DNA of 64,000 nt, taken from the NCBI RefSeq assembly GCF_014650455.1, contig NZ_BMUZ01000011.1, positions 186,001 to 250,000 of the forward strand. Reading direction: 5' to 3'. This stretch comes from Streptomyces xanthochromogenes. GTDB lineage: Bacteria > Actinomycetota > Actinomycetes > Streptomycetales > Streptomycetaceae. Below the pieces are notes generated by a model. That model saw only the letters and a program-made list of their open reading frames with translations. It was not told the origin of the DNA and did no database searches. Shown here in pieces: positions 17,964-27,658 of this stretch (the first letter of the stretch is position 1; each line of letters opens with the position of its first letter). A program made the position numbers and the translations under genes.

Positions 17964-20198
17964 CTAGGGGCCCGAGACCAGGTCGGCCACGTTGCCGGCG
18001 GAGTTGGAGGGCCCTCCGCTGTTGTTGATGACGTGGTTGATGGTGCCGGTGCCGCCGAGGGAGACCGTCACCATGTCGTGGAAGCGGACTCCGGACGCGG
18101 CCGGCGCCTCGAAGGCCCGCTCGGCCACCACCGAGGGGTTGGAGCTGAAGTAGCAGTAGCTGCCGAGCCCCCACGCCTGGTGGCTGGTCACGCTGCTCGC
18201 CACCTTGTAGGCGTCGTAGCCGCGGGTCGAGCCGTTCATCCAGGACCCCTGGTCCGGCGGGTCGTAGGGCATCTCGTTCTGGAAGAAGTAGGTGCGGCCG
18301 CCGTTGCCGTTCCAGATGACCTGATGCTGCTGGTAGTGCTCGACGAACAGGCCGTACATCGTGACGTCGGTGCCGTTCACGACGAGCCCGTTGGCGGCGG
18401 TGTTGCTGGACCAGCCGACGCCGCTGCCGTGGTCGGCGCGCCACAGCCACATGTGGTCGCCGATGACGTCGGAGCTGTTGACGACGAGGCTCTGGGTCGC
18501 CTTGCCGACCCCGGCGCCGCCGATGCGGAAGAACACGTCGTGCAGGGAGGTCGGGTCGGCGGTGTGCCGGGCGCTCGCCCCGCTCTGGCCGACCCGCATC
18601 AGCGTCCCGGAGTTGGTGGTGCCCGCGTCGATGAGCAGACCGGCCACGTTCACGCCGTCGACGTCGGCCACGTTCATCGCGGTGATGCCGTTGTCGGGGA
18701 TCAGCGTGGCGAGCCCGAGGCCGAGCACGACGGTGTCGGCCCGGTTCACGTTCAGGGTCTGGTCGAGGTGGTAGACGCCGGGTGTGAACAGCAGGTTCTT
18801 GCCCTGGGCGAGTGCCTGGTTGATGTCGGTGGCGGTGGCGCCCGGCTTCACGATGAAGAAGGTGTCGATGCCGAGCGAGCTGCCGGGCTGGTTGCCGCCC
18901 GACCAGGCCGTGCCCTGGGTGTTGGTCCGCAGGGCCGGTACGAACACCTTGTACGCGCCCGCGCCGTCCACGTACAGGAACGGCTTCTCGCGGGTCACGG
19001 GTGACTGCGCGACCGTGGTGTAGGGCGGGTTGGGGAAGGTGTTGGCGGGAGCGTTGACGTCGCCGACGAACACCATGTTCCAGTTGGAGCCGTTCCAGCT
19101 GCCCCACTGTGTGTTGCGCGAGAGCCACTGCTGCTGGGAGCCGGAGCGCACCTGTCCGTCGATCTTCGAGTCGGCGATGAAGCCGCCGCTCGACCAGCCG
19201 CCGTCGTCGAGCTGGAGGTCGCCCCGCACGTGCATCCGGCGGTAGGGGGCCGCCTGCGACACGGCCCAACGGTCGCTGCCACCAGTGGGGTTGACCGACA
19301 GGTTTTCCGCGGAGCGCCAGAAGTTCTGGGTGGCGTTGCCCTGGAACCAGTCGGCCTCGGCGTGCACGGCGCCGTTGATGGTGACGTCGTCCGGGGAGAG
19401 CCCGAGCCCGGCGACCTGGGTGTAGAAGCCCACGTTGGCGTCGGCGTTGTAGGTGCCGGGCTTGAAGAGCAGGGCGAAGCGCTGCGCGCCGAACTGGTTC
19501 TTCTCCTGCTGGGCGAAGACCTGGTTGAGTCTGCCCTGGATGGCGGAGGCGGACATCGACGGGTCGAAGACGGAGACGTTGGGCCCGAAGTCCGGTGTGC
19601 CCGAAGGTGGTTGGGGTCCGTTCGCGGAGTCCAGGGCGAAGGACTGGGCCGCGCTCCCGTTGCATGCGTACTGCTGCAGGCGGGCGCCGTCGGCGGTCGA
19701 GGCACTCGGCACGTCGAGGCACTTGCCGCTGTTGCGGTTCACGAAGTGGTAGGCGCCGCCCGCCTCTTGGACCGGCAGCCACTGCTGGTTGGCTCCGCCG
19801 CCGTACGTCCACAGCTGGATCGGCGCCGAGTCGGCGGTCGACACGTCGGTGACGTCCCAGGCCTTGCTCGCGTCGTTCCGGTTGTTGACGCGGACATAGC
19901 CGTCACCGGCCGCCTGGAACTGCCACTGCTGTGCGGCGCTCGCGTTGCAGGCGTACTGCTGGACCGCCGTGCCGTCGGCGGTGCCGGCCGCGGCCGCGTC
20001 CACGCACTTGCCGCTGTTCCTGGCGGCCACGGTGACCCAGCCGGACGGCAGGTCGGCGGCGTGCGCCGCGGGGGCGAGTGCGGTCGCCGACACCAGGGAG
20101 GCGAGCAGGGCGCCCAGGGCGAGCAGCGGGACGGTGGGGGTGGCGCGGCGCGGGACCCCGGGAGGAACCGGGGGCCGGGGTGATCCGGAAGTTCTCAT
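17964..20198 (-). CDS. Secreted ricin-lectin + right-handed beta-helix protein (GH55-like)
   Basis: 744 residues. A signal peptide (about 1-48) precedes a ricin B beta-trefoil (about 50-190) with repeated Q-x-W motifs (AAQQWQF, ANQQWLP) and SGKCLDV. A roughly 540-residue beta-helix domain follows, with two halves recognisable by LLFKPGTYNADANVGFYTQVAGLG and LLFTPGVYHLDQTLNVN. Two tandem pectate-lyase-3-type helices are the plan of GH55 exo-beta-1,3-glucanases of Streptomyces; such proteins are often mislabelled adenylyl cyclase. It probably binds and cleaves fungal or plant glucan outside the cell. ATG 20198 has AGGAGAG upstream. The enzymatic assignment is inference from fold; the lectin part is sure. 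Confidence 0.75.
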   Translation of the reverse strand: MRTSGSPRPPVPPGVPRRATPTVPLLALGALLASLVSATALAPAAHAADLPSGWVTVAARNSGKCVDAAAAGTADGTAVQQYACNASAAQQWQFQAAGDGYVRVNNRNDASKAWDVTDVSTADSAPIQLWTYGGGANQQWLPVQEAGGAYHFVNRNSGKCLDVPSASTADGARLQQYACNGSAAQSFALDSANGPQPPSGTPDFGPNVSVFDPSMSASAIQGRLNQVFAQQEKNQFGAQRFALLFKPGTYNADANVGFYTQVAGLGLSPDDVTINGAVHAEADWFQGNATQNFWRSAENLSVNPTGGSDRWAVSQAAPYRRMHVRGDLQLDDGGWSSGGFIADSKIDGQVRSGSQQQWLSRNTQWGSWNGSNWNMVFVGDVNAPANTFPNPPYTTVAQSPVTREKPFLYVDGAGAYKVFVPALRTNTQGTAWSGGNQPGSSLGIDTFFIVKPGATATDINQALAQGKNLLFTPGVYHLDQTLNVNRADTVVLGLGLATLIPDNGITAMNVADVDGVNVAGLLIDAGTTNSGTLMRVGQSGASARHTADPTSLHDVFFRIGGAGVGKATQSLVVNSSDVIGDHMWLWRADHGSGVGWSSNTAANGLVVNGTDVTMYGLFVEHYQQHQVIWNGNGGRTYFFQNEMPYDPPDQGSWMNGSTRGYDAYKVASSVTSHQAWGLGSYCYFSSNPSVVAERAFEAPAASGVRFHDMVTVSLGGTGTINHVINNSGGPSNSAGNVADLVSGP

Positions 20199-20443
20199 AC
20201 GTCTCTCCTGTACCGCGGGGTGCACGGAGTAAGTGGGGGGTGTACGGGAGGAGTTACGAACCAGGGACTGCACGGGGGCGTCACGAGTGACGCGTGGGGT
20301 TCATGGCTTTCTTCAAGGTGTGAAGTTAGGAGGACCCGGCGGACCCGTCAAGAGTTCAGGTACGGAAGAAGTTCCGATGGGCGGGGCGGGTGACTGGTAG
20401 CTTGACGCGTCCGGAAAAGCGCGTCGCAAGGGGACGATCAGCA

Positions 20444-20950
20444 GTGCACAGGTTCTCGCGTATCACCGGCCTCGCCTCCGTGGGGCTCGCCGCAGCCCTG
20501 CTGGCCTCGGGATGCAGCAGCGGAGGCTCCGACAAGGCCTCGGACAAGCCGTCGGGACAGGCATCGGGCCGGGCAACAGCAGCCGGCAGTTCGCCCACGC
20601 AGGCTCCGGCGGGTTCGGGCGCTGCCTCAACTCCCGCTCAGGGCAAGGCATCGGGCGCCCCCGCGGGCTCCGCGCCCGGCGCCAAGGGGCTCGACGGGAA
20701 CTGGGTCGCCGTGACCCGGGGCAAGCCCGTCGCGCTCGTCATCAAGGGGAAGGTCGCCTCCGTGCTCGGCGAGCACCTGTGCAACGGAACGGCGAGCAGC
20801 ACCGCCGGGACGACGGCACTGCGCCTGAAGTGCGCGGACGGGAACACCACCCGCGTCAAGGGCACGGCGAGGATGAACGGCGCGAAGCTGGAGGTCAGTT
20901 GGGACGGCTTCGGCAAGGACGAGTTCAGCCGGAACAGGACGAACGGCTGA
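20444..20950 (+). CDS. Small secreted lipoprotein
   Basis: 168 residues. A signal peptide ends in the lipobox LASGC, so the mature protein would be lipid-anchored outside the membrane. A Ser/Ala/Gly/Pro-rich spacer (about 25-85) leads to a domain of about 80 residues (from LDGNWVAVTRGKPVALVIKG) with two Cys (EHLCNG, LKCADG) that could form a disulfide. The GTG start at 20444 has AAGGGGACG upstream. Function unknown; similar lipoproteins are widespread in Streptomyces. Confidence 0.78.
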   Translation: MHRFSRITGLASVGLAAALLASGCSSGGSDKASDKPSGQASGRATAAGSSPTQAPAGSGAASTPAQGKASGAPAGSAPGAKGLDGNWVAVTRGKPVALVIKGKVASVLGEHLCNGTASSTAGTTALRLKCADGNTTRVKGTARMNGAKLEVSWDGFGKDEFSRNRTNG

Positions 20951-21053
20951 GGCACCCCCGCGCCGGGGGCGCCCGAGTCGCTTCCTGAACACCCGGCCCG
21001 AGTGCCTCGGTACCCGGACTCGCCGCCCCTGGCGCCGCAGCGTCCGGACTCGC

Positions 21054-22271
21054 TCACACGTCGGCGAACCGGGCCTCATCGGCGGCGTGCAGGTTCCGAA
21101 CTCCCGTGACGGGCAGGGGCGTTGCCAACGACTCCCCGAGCGCCTGGTCCAGGTCGCGCCACAGGTCCCCCGCGTCCTCCAGGCCGACCGACATGCGCAG
21201 CAGCCGGTCGCTGACGCCCGAGGAGGCGCGGTCGTCCTCGGGCACGATGCGGTGGCTGATCGAGGCGGGGTGCTGGATGAGGGTGTCGACGCTGCCGAGG
21301 CTGACGGCCGGGGTGATCAGACGGACCCGGGCGATCACCTCGTGCGGGTCGGCGAGCGTCTCGAAGGCCACCATGGCGCCGCCCAGCTTCGGATAGTGGA
21401 CGCGCAGCACGCGCGGGTCAGCGGCGAGGCGGGCCGCGAGCCCGGCAGCGGTGGCGGACGCGGCCCGCACGCGCACCGGCAGGGTCGAGAGTCCGCGCAG
21501 GAGCAGATAGCCGGCGAGCGGGTGCAGGACGCCGCCCGTGGCGAAGCGGATCTGGCGCAGCCGGCGGGCGAAGGCCTCGTCGCAGGCCACGACGCCCCCG
21601 AGGACGTCCCCGTGACCACCGAGGTACTTCGTCGCGCTGTGCAGCACGAGCCGGGCGCCGCTGGTGACGGGCCGCTGGAGTACGGGCGTGGCGAAGGTGT
21701 TGTCGACGAGGAGCGGCACCGTGCCGCAGGCCTCGGCGAGCGCCGCGAGGTCCACCTCGGCGAGGGTCGGGTTGGCGGGGCTCTCGACCATGACCAGGGC
21801 GGTGTCGGGGCGGAGCGCGTCCGCGGCGTGCTCCGGGTCGGCCCAGGTGACCTCGGTGCCGAGGAGTCCGGCGGTCAGCAGGTGGTCGCTGCATCCGTAC
21901 AGCGGGCGCACCGCCACGACGTGCCGCCTGCCCGTGGCGTGCTGGGCGAGCAGCACGGCGGACAGGGCCGCCATGCCGCTGGCGAAGGCGACCGCGGCCT
22001 CGGTGCCCTCCAGGGTGGCGAGCGCCGTCTCGAAGCGGGCGACGGTGGGATTGCCGAGCCGGCCGTAGACCGGCGGGCCCTCGGGGGCTTCGCCGGTGGC
22101 GGCGAAGGCGTCGATCCTGGCCGCTTCCCCCCTGCTGTCGTACGAGGGGTAGGTGGTGGACAGGTCGATCGGCGGTGCGTGCAGTCCGAGCCCGGCGAGG
22201 TCTTCGCGGCCCGCGTGCACGGCGAGGGTGTCCACGGCTCTGGCGTCCACGAGTGTGGTGTCGGCGTCCAT
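21054..22271 (-). CDS. PLP-dependent Cys/Met metabolism enzyme (gamma-lyase/synthase type)
   Basis: 405 residues. The PLP lysine is in HSATKYLGGHGDVLGG; VYGRLGNPTVARFETALA and FASGMAALSAVLLA are family signatures of cystathionine gamma-synthase, methionine gamma-lyase and relatives. The reaction is beta/gamma elimination or replacement on sulfur amino acids in the cytosol. It is divergent from an AsnC-type regulator with only 59 bp between starts, suggesting an amino-acid-responsive control pair. ATG 22271 shows no ribosome site, so it may be leaderless. Which of the family reactions it catalyses cannot be told from motifs alone. Confidence 0.87.
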   Translation of the reverse strand: MDADTTLVDARAVDTLAVHAGREDLAGLGLHAPPIDLSTTYPSYDSRGEAARIDAFAATGEAPEGPPVYGRLGNPTVARFETALATLEGTEAAVAFASGMAALSAVLLAQHATGRRHVVAVRPLYGCSDHLLTAGLLGTEVTWADPEHAADALRPDTALVMVESPANPTLAEVDLAALAEACGTVPLLVDNTFATPVLQRPVTSGARLVLHSATKYLGGHGDVLGGVVACDEAFARRLRQIRFATGGVLHPLAGYLLLRGLSTLPVRVRAASATAAGLAARLAADPRVLRVHYPKLGGAMVAFETLADPHEVIARVRLITPAVSLGSVDTLIQHPASISHRIVPEDDRASSGVSDRLLRMSVGLEDAGDLWRDLDQALGESLATPLPVTGVRNLHAADEARFADV

Positions 22272-22330
22272 GGGTCCACTGTGAACAGCGACCGGGCCCG
22301 TGGGGCCGCACCCCGTGTAACGTTCGGGCC

Positions 22331-22804
22331 ATGGCCGAATCCGTCGTACTCGACCCGGTGGATCTGCACATTCTGCGGCTTCTGCAGAACGACGCCCGCA
22401 TGACCTACCGCGATCTCGCCGCCGAGGTGGGCGTAGCGCCCTCCACCTGTCTGGACCGCGTGGCACGACTGCGGCGATCCGGGGTGATCCTGGGACATCA
22501 GCTGCGCGTCGACCCGGCGAAGCTGGGACGGGGACTGCAGGCGCTGCTTTCGGTGCAGGTGCGTCCGCACCGGCGCGATCTGATCGGCCCGTTCGTGGAG
22601 CGGGTCAGGGCGCTGCCGGAGTCCCGGTCGCTGTTCCATCTGACCGGGCCCGACGACTACCTGGTGCACGTCACCGTCGCGGACACCGCCGATCTTCAGC
22701 GGCTCGTCCTGGACGAGTTCACCTCGCGGCCGGAGGTCGCCCGGGTGGAGACCCGGCTCATCTTCCAGCAGTGGGACTGCGGTCCCCTGCTGCCTCCGGC
22801 CTAG
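22331..22804 (+). CDS. Lrp/AsnC family transcriptional regulator
   Basis: 157 residues. The N-terminal HTH (LDPVDLHILRLLQNDARMTYRDLAAEVGVAPSTCLDRV region) and C-terminal RAM ligand-binding domain (from about 65, ending VETRLIFQQW) define the family. Such proteins bind amino acids and act on neighbouring genes; the divergent PLP enzyme at 21054-22271 is the obvious target. ATG 22331. A strong terminator follows. Confidence 0.92.
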   Translation: MAESVVLDPVDLHILRLLQNDARMTYRDLAAEVGVAPSTCLDRVARLRRSGVILGHQLRVDPAKLGRGLQALLSVQVRPHRRDLIGPFVERVRALPESRSLFHLTGPDDYLVHVTVADTADLQRLVLDEFTSRPEVARVETRLIFQQWDCGPLLPPA

Positions 22805-22850
22805 AGCGCTGCCGCCGGCCCGGGGCCGGTCCGGCGGGCACAACCACAGG

Positions 22851-22888
22851 ACCGGTTCCGGGCCCCGTGCAGGAGGCCCGGAACCGGT
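22851..22888. terminator. Strong bidirectional hairpin terminator
   Basis: ACCGGTTCCGGGCC and GGCCCGGAACCGGT are perfectly complementary (14 bp, 10-base loop) between the convergent asnC-type gene and codA. Confidence 0.85.
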
Positions 22889-22898
22889 CGACGGGGGG

Positions 22899-24482
22899 TC
22901 AGCGCGCGTCGGCCTTCAGCAGGTCGGCGCACTTCTCACCGATCGCCATGGTCGTGATGCACGGGTTGACGGTGACGAGCTCCGGCATGACCGAGCCGTC
23001 GCAGACCCGCAGGCCGTCGATGCCCTTGACGCGCAGCCGGGCGTCCACCGGGGCCATCGCGTCGTCGTCGGCACCCATCTTCACCGTCGACGCGGGGTGG
23101 TAGACGGTGTTGTGGGTCTTGCGGATGTAGTCGAGCAGCTCGTCGTCGGTGCGCACGTCCGGGCCGGGGGCGAGTTCGGCGCCCGCCCAGCCGCTCAGCG
23201 CGGGCTGCGCGGCGATCTCGCGGGCCAGCTTCAGGCCGTACGTCATGACCCGCGCGTCGTGCTCGTGCGTGAAGTAGCGCGGGTCGACCATCGGCTTGTC
23301 CCGGTAGTCGCGGGTGCGCAGGCGCACGGTGCCGCGGGACTTGGCCTGCGTCACGTTGGGGGTGAGGCAGAACGCGTTCTCGGTGGTCGGGTAGCCGTAC
23401 CGCGCGGTGTTCATGTCGAACGGCACCTGACCGTAGTGGAACATCAAGTCCGGGCGTTCCAGGCCGGGTTCGGTGTCCGCGAAGATGCCGATCTCCCACC
23501 ACTGGGTGGAGGCCGTCGTCATGGGCTGCTTGGCCTCCCACATGATGACGCCCTCGGGGTGGTCCTGGAGGTTCTCGCCGACGCCGGGGGCGTCGACCAG
23601 GACGTCCACTCCCACCTCGCGCAGATGGGCGGCGGGGCCGATGCCCGACAGCATCAGGAGCTTGGGGGTGTCGATCGAACCGCAGGACACGATGACCTCG
23701 CGCCGCGCGGTGACGGTACGGGTGTGGATGAGGTCGGGGTCGAGGTACTCGGCGCCGGTGCAGCGGCGGTCGGCGTCGATGATCAGCTTCTTGGCGCGCA
23801 CCCCGGTGCGCACGACGAGGTTGGGGCGCCGGTCCATCACGGGGTGGAGGTAGGCCACCGAGGAGGACTGGCGGATGTTGTTCTCGTCGGAGTTGATCTG
23901 GAACCAGTTGGCGCCCCGGATCACGGTCTTGCCGTCGTTGAACTGCGTGGTGGGGATGCCCTGTTGGGCGCACGCTTCGAGGAGCGCCGCGCCGCACGGG
24001 TCGGACGACTTGACGTTCCGGATCTTCACCGGGCCGCTGCGGCCGTGGTGGTCGCCGGGGGCGTCGTTGGTCTCCAGGCGCTGGTACAGCGGGAAGATGT
24101 CGGCCGCGCCCCAGCCCGAACAGCCCGCCGCCTCCCAGGCGTTGAGGTCTTCGGCGGGCGCCCAGAAGGCGATGCACGAGTTGTGCGAGGAGCAGCCGCC
24201 GAGCACCTTGGCGCGGGCGTGCCGCATGAAGCTGTTGCCGTGGGACTGGGGCTCGACGGGGTAGTCCCAGTCGTAGCCGGATTCGAGCAGGCCCATCCAG
24301 CGGTCCAGCTTGAGGACGTTGTCGTCGCCGACGTCGGAGGGTCCCGCCTCCAGGACGCACACGGTGACCGAGGGGTCCTCGCTGAGCCGGGCCGCGACCA
24401 CGTTGCCCGCCGTGCCGCCGCCGACGACGACGTAGTCGAACTCCTCGGTGAGGACGGTGGATTCAGTGGGCTGTGTGGACAT
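22899..24482 (-). CDS. codA: Choline oxidase (GMC flavoenzyme)
   Basis: 527 residues. It oxidises choline through betaine aldehyde towards glycine betaine, with FAD. FAD-binding GGGTAGNVVAARLSED lies near the N-terminus. The covalent-FAD His of Arthrobacter choline oxidase (His99 in GGCSSHNS) is kept here as His100; the choline-binding Glu is kept in DHPEG, the catalytic His in VYHPAST and the catalytic Asn in TVNPCIT. Long blocks (LESGYDWDYP, GNSFMRHARAKV, STQWWEIGIF, VPFDMNTARYGYPTTEN) match CodA as I remember it. It overlaps the end of the permease gene by 20 bp. A GTG 15 bp upstream (24497) is an alternative start with a slightly better ribosome site. Confidence 0.9.
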   Translation of the reverse strand: MSTQPTESTVLTEEFDYVVVGGGTAGNVVAARLSEDPSVTVCVLEAGPSDVGDDNVLKLDRWMGLLESGYDWDYPVEPQSHGNSFMRHARAKVLGGCSSHNSCIAFWAPAEDLNAWEAAGCSGWGAADIFPLYQRLETNDAPGDHHGRSGPVKIRNVKSSDPCGAALLEACAQQGIPTTQFNDGKTVIRGANWFQINSDENNIRQSSSVAYLHPVMDRRPNLVVRTGVRAKKLIIDADRRCTGAEYLDPDLIHTRTVTARREVIVSCGSIDTPKLLMLSGIGPAAHLREVGVDVLVDAPGVGENLQDHPEGVIMWEAKQPMTTASTQWWEIGIFADTEPGLERPDLMFHYGQVPFDMNTARYGYPTTENAFCLTPNVTQAKSRGTVRLRTRDYRDKPMVDPRYFTHEHDARVMTYGLKLAREIAAQPALSGWAGAELAPGPDVRTDDELLDYIRKTHNTVYHPASTVKMGADDDAMAPVDARLRVKGIDGLRVCDGSVMPELVTVNPCITTMAIGEKCADLLKADAR

Positions 24483-26004
24483 GGGTCTCTGACTCACTTT
24501 CGGTTTCCGATGCGGCGTGGCTCGCCAGGACGCCGGTCTTGTGGCGCTGGACGAACCAGTAGTAGGCGAAGCCGCCGAGCAGGACGGCTCCGACGAAGAG
24601 GAAGGCGCCCCAGCGCAGGTACCAGTGGTAGGGGGCGGTGGCGTTGTAGACCTCGGCGCGCGGCCAGGCCAGGTTGAGCGTCATGGCGCCGCCCCACAGG
24701 ACGCCGAGGATGTTCACCGGCAGGCCCCAGCGGCCCAGCGAGAACTTGCCGTCACCGGCCGGGGTCCACTTGCCGCGCAGACGGGCGATGAGCATCGGCA
24801 GGGTGACGAGCAGATAGGCGACGTAGATCATGATGATGCCGATGCTGGTGACCACCGAGAAGATCTGCGGCTGGCGGATGTTCACCAGGAGGATCACCAG
24901 GGCCAGGACGCCGATCACGACGGCCGGCAGCACGGGCGTCTGGAAGCGCGGGCTGACCTTGGCCATCAGGGACGCGGCGGGCAGGTTGTTGTCCCGGGAC
25001 ATCGCGAAGGCGAGGCGGATGGCGGCGGTGTGCACGGCGAGCGCGCACACGGTGACCGCGATCAGGACGCACCACAGCATGAGCTTGCCGCCGGTGTCGC
25101 CGAGCACGTCGAGCACCACGTACTGGAGGCCGTCGCTGGTGATGCCCTTGCCGTCGAGGCTGGAGACGCTCATCAGGGCGAGGATCAGGATCAGGCCGCC
25201 GAGCACGAACGAGGCGAGCAGGGCCCGCAGGATCGCGCGCGGCGCGTTGCGGGACGGGTCGACGGACTCCTCGCCGAGGGAGGCGGCCGTGTCGAAGCCG
25301 TACATCACGTAGGCGGAGGCGAGGGCCGCGGTGAGGAAGGCGCCCATGTAGCCGAAGCTGCCGCTGCCGCCGTGGCCGTGGGTGTCGAGCACCACGGAGG
25401 GACCGCGCACCACGTGGACGGCGAACAGGACGATCAGGACGACGGTCGCGACGAGTTCGAGGAAGACGCCGGCCGTGTTGATGCGTGCCATCAGCTTGAC
25501 GCCGAACGCGTTGACCAGGGTGGTGAAGAGGATGAGCACCGCGGCGAGGATCACGGCGTTGGTGGCGACGTCGTAGGTGCCGGTGCCGTCGCCGACTATC
25601 TGGAACACCTTGGAGATCTGCGGCAGGGTGGCCTGGTAGGCGAGGGCCACCGCGGCGATCGACACGATCGAGGCGATCAGCATCATCCAGCCGGCCAGCC
25701 AGCCGACGTGCGGGCCGCCGAGTTTCTTGGCCCAGTTGTAGACCGAGCCGGCCACCGGGTACTTGGCGGCGAGTTCGGCGAAGCAGAGGGCGACCATCAG
25801 CTGGCCGACGAAGACCAGCGGCCACGACCACCAGTAGGCCGGGCCGCCGAAACCGAAGCCGAAGTAGAACAGCTGGAAGGTGCCGGTCAGGATCGAGATG
25901 TAGCTGATGCCTGCGGCGAAGGTGTGGAAGTTGCCGAGGGTGCGCTTGAGTTCGGGTCTGTAACCGAACTCCCGGAGATCGTCGTCATCCTTCGTCATGC
26001 TCAT
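24463..26004 (-). CDS. APC-superfamily permease, probable choline/amine uptake
   Basis: 513 residues with about 12 transmembrane helices; the first helix region NFHTFAAGISYISILTGTFQLFYFGFGFGGP and the LCFAELAAKYPVAGSVYNWAKKLG block are typical of the amino acid/choline transporter (ACT) branch of the APC superfamily, which takes up choline, GABA or amino acids. It sits between betB and codA on the same strand (89 bp from betB, 20-bp overlap with codA), so choline import is the likely job. ATG 26004 has TTGGAG upstream. Cytoplasmic tail ends with an acidic, His-rich stretch (ETESESETHVHTAH). Confidence 0.88.
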   Translation of the reverse strand: MSMTKDDDDLREFGYRPELKRTLGNFHTFAAGISYISILTGTFQLFYFGFGFGGPAYWWSWPLVFVGQLMVALCFAELAAKYPVAGSVYNWAKKLGGPHVGWLAGWMMLIASIVSIAAVALAYQATLPQISKVFQIVGDGTGTYDVATNAVILAAVLILFTTLVNAFGVKLMARINTAGVFLELVATVVLIVLFAVHVVRGPSVVLDTHGHGGSGSFGYMGAFLTAALASAYVMYGFDTAASLGEESVDPSRNAPRAILRALLASFVLGGLILILALMSVSSLDGKGITSDGLQYVVLDVLGDTGGKLMLWCVLIAVTVCALAVHTAAIRLAFAMSRDNNLPAASLMAKVSPRFQTPVLPAVVIGVLALVILLVNIRQPQIFSVVTSIGIIMIYVAYLLVTLPMLIARLRGKWTPAGDGKFSLGRWGLPVNILGVLWGGAMTLNLAWPRAEVYNATAPYHWYLRWGAFLFVGAVLLGGFAYYWFVQRHKTGVLASHAASETESESETHVHTAH

Positions 26005-26093
26005 GACCAGACTCCAAGTAGGCAGGGATTCAGGAGGGGCACGGTGCGGTGACCGGCCGTCCGCGGGGTACGGCCGGTCGTGGGTTCAGCGGG

Positions 26094-27581
26094 TCAGCTC
26101 TCGAACCACCGCTGGGGTTCGGGGGCGGTGTTGCGCCAGATGTGCTTGGTCTCCTGGTACTCGGCCAGGCCGGCGGGCCCGAGTTCGCGTCCGGTGCCGG
26201 ACTGCTTGTAGCCGCCCCATTCGGCCTGCGGCACGTACGGGTGGAAGTCGTTGATCCACACGGTGCCGAGCCGCAGCGCGGCGGCCACCCGGCGGGCCCT
26301 GGCCTCGTCGGTGGTCCACACCGCGCCGGCCAGACCGTAGACGGTGTCGTTGGCCAGACGCACGGCCTGGTCCTCGTCGGTGAAGCGCTCGACGGTCAGG
26401 ACCGGCCCGAAGGACTCGTCGCGCACCACGCTCATGTCGGCCCGGCACTCGTCGAGGATGGTCGGCGGGTAGTAGTAACCACCATCCAGCTCAGCGGAGT
26501 TGGGGCGCTCGCCGCCGCAGCGCAGCACGGCGCCCTCGGCGACACCGGCGGCGACGTACGCCTCGACCTTGTCGCGGTGGGCGGCGGAGATCAGCGGGCC
26601 GGTCTCGGCGCGCTCGTCGAACGGGCCCCCGAGCCGGATCAGTCGGGCCCGGCGCACCAGTTCGTCCACGAAGCGGTCGTGCAGCGCATCCTCGACCAGG
26701 AGGCGGGTGCCGGCCGAGCAGACCTGCCCGGAGTGCAGGAACACGGCGGTCAGCGCGTTGTCCACGGCCGCCTCGAAACCCGCATCGGTCGCGGCGACGT
26801 CGGCGAAGACGACGTTGGGGTTCTTGCCGCCGAGTTCGAGTGCGGTCTTCTTCACGGTGGGGGCGGCCGCGGCCATGATCCGGCGGCCGGTCACGAGGCC
26901 GCCGGTGAAGGAGACGAGGTCGACGTCGGGGTGCTCGGCGAGCGGTGCGCCGGCCTCGGCGCCCGCGCCGAGCACCAGGTTGGCGACGCCCGCCGGAAGG
27001 CCCGCCTCGGTCAGCAGCTTCATGAGGTGGATGGCGGTGTGCGGGGTCAGCTCGCTGGGCTTCAGGACGAAGGTGTTGCCCGCGCCGATCGCGGGGGCGA
27101 CCTTCCACGCGGTCTGCAGCAGCGGGTAGTTCCACGGCGTGATCAGGCCGCACACACCGACCGGCTCGTGGACGACGCGGCTGTCCACGACCGGGTTGCC
27201 GGTGTCCACGACGCGGCCCGCGCCCTCGGCGGCGACGAGGGTGGCGAAGTAGCGGAAGCAGTTGGCGATGTCGTCCATGTCGTAGCGGGACTCGACGAGC
27301 CGCTTGCCGGTGTCGAGCGACTCGGCACGCGCGAGGAGTTCCTTGTCGCGCACGAGCAGATCGGCGACGCGAAGCAGCAGCGCACCGCGCTCGGCCGGGG
27401 CCGTCCTCGGCCACGGTCCGTGGTCGAAGGCGGCTCGGGCCGCGGCGATGGCGTTCGCGGTGTCCTGGGGACCCGCTTCGTCGACCGTGGCGACCAGGGT
27501 GCCGTCTGCGGGACACCGGATCTCACGGGTCCGCCCGTCGACGGCGGCACTCCACTGGCCGTCGATGAAGAGCTCGGGCAT
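26094..27581 (-). CDS. betB: Betaine aldehyde dehydrogenase
   Basis: 495 residues, standard ALDH length. Catalytic Cys in SGQVCSAGTR, general-base Glu in ELGGKNPN and the cofactor/oxyanion Asn in ITPWNYPLLQ are all present. With a downstream choline oxidase, the role is NAD(P)-dependent oxidation of betaine aldehyde to the osmoprotectant glycine betaine. ATG 27581 is supported by GGAGG upstream; a further 34 codons of open frame are not needed. First gene of the betB-permease-codA operon. The palindromes at 27659-27697 probably control it. Confidence 0.88.
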   Translation of the reverse strand: MPELFIDGQWSAAVDGRTREIRCPADGTLVATVDEAGPQDTANAIAAARAAFDHGPWPRTAPAERGALLLRVADLLVRDKELLARAESLDTGKRLVESRYDMDDIANCFRYFATLVAAEGAGRVVDTGNPVVDSRVVHEPVGVCGLITPWNYPLLQTAWKVAPAIGAGNTFVLKPSELTPHTAIHLMKLLTEAGLPAGVANLVLGAGAEAGAPLAEHPDVDLVSFTGGLVTGRRIMAAAAPTVKKTALELGGKNPNVVFADVAATDAGFEAAVDNALTAVFLHSGQVCSAGTRLLVEDALHDRFVDELVRRARLIRLGGPFDERAETGPLISAAHRDKVEAYVAAGVAEGAVLRCGGERPNSAELDGGYYYPPTILDECRADMSVVRDESFGPVLTVERFTDEDQAVRLANDTVYGLAGAVWTTDEARARRVAAALRLGTVWINDFHPYVPQAEWGGYKQSGTGRELGPAGLAEYQETKHIWRNTAPEPQRWFES

Positions 27582-27658
27582 GTTTCGGATCCTCCGATGC
27601 GGTGCTGGGACAGGGCCACCACCGCCCCTGCCCCGGCATGCGGGGAACATGCCGAAAA

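Noticed and set aside
16741..19812. A 1023-codon minus-strand open frame over the O-methyltransferase and beta-helix genes
   Set aside because: It is out of frame with both clearly recognisable proteins on the same strand and shows no motif.
17964..20198. Adenylyl cyclase label for the beta-helix protein
   Set aside because: No cyclase motif; the protein is secreted and built of lectin and beta-helix repeats.
24517..26052. Plus-strand frame of 511 codons rich in Glu/Asp/Gly/His
   Set aside because: Mirror of the permease gene; composition is an artefact of reading transmembrane codons backwards.
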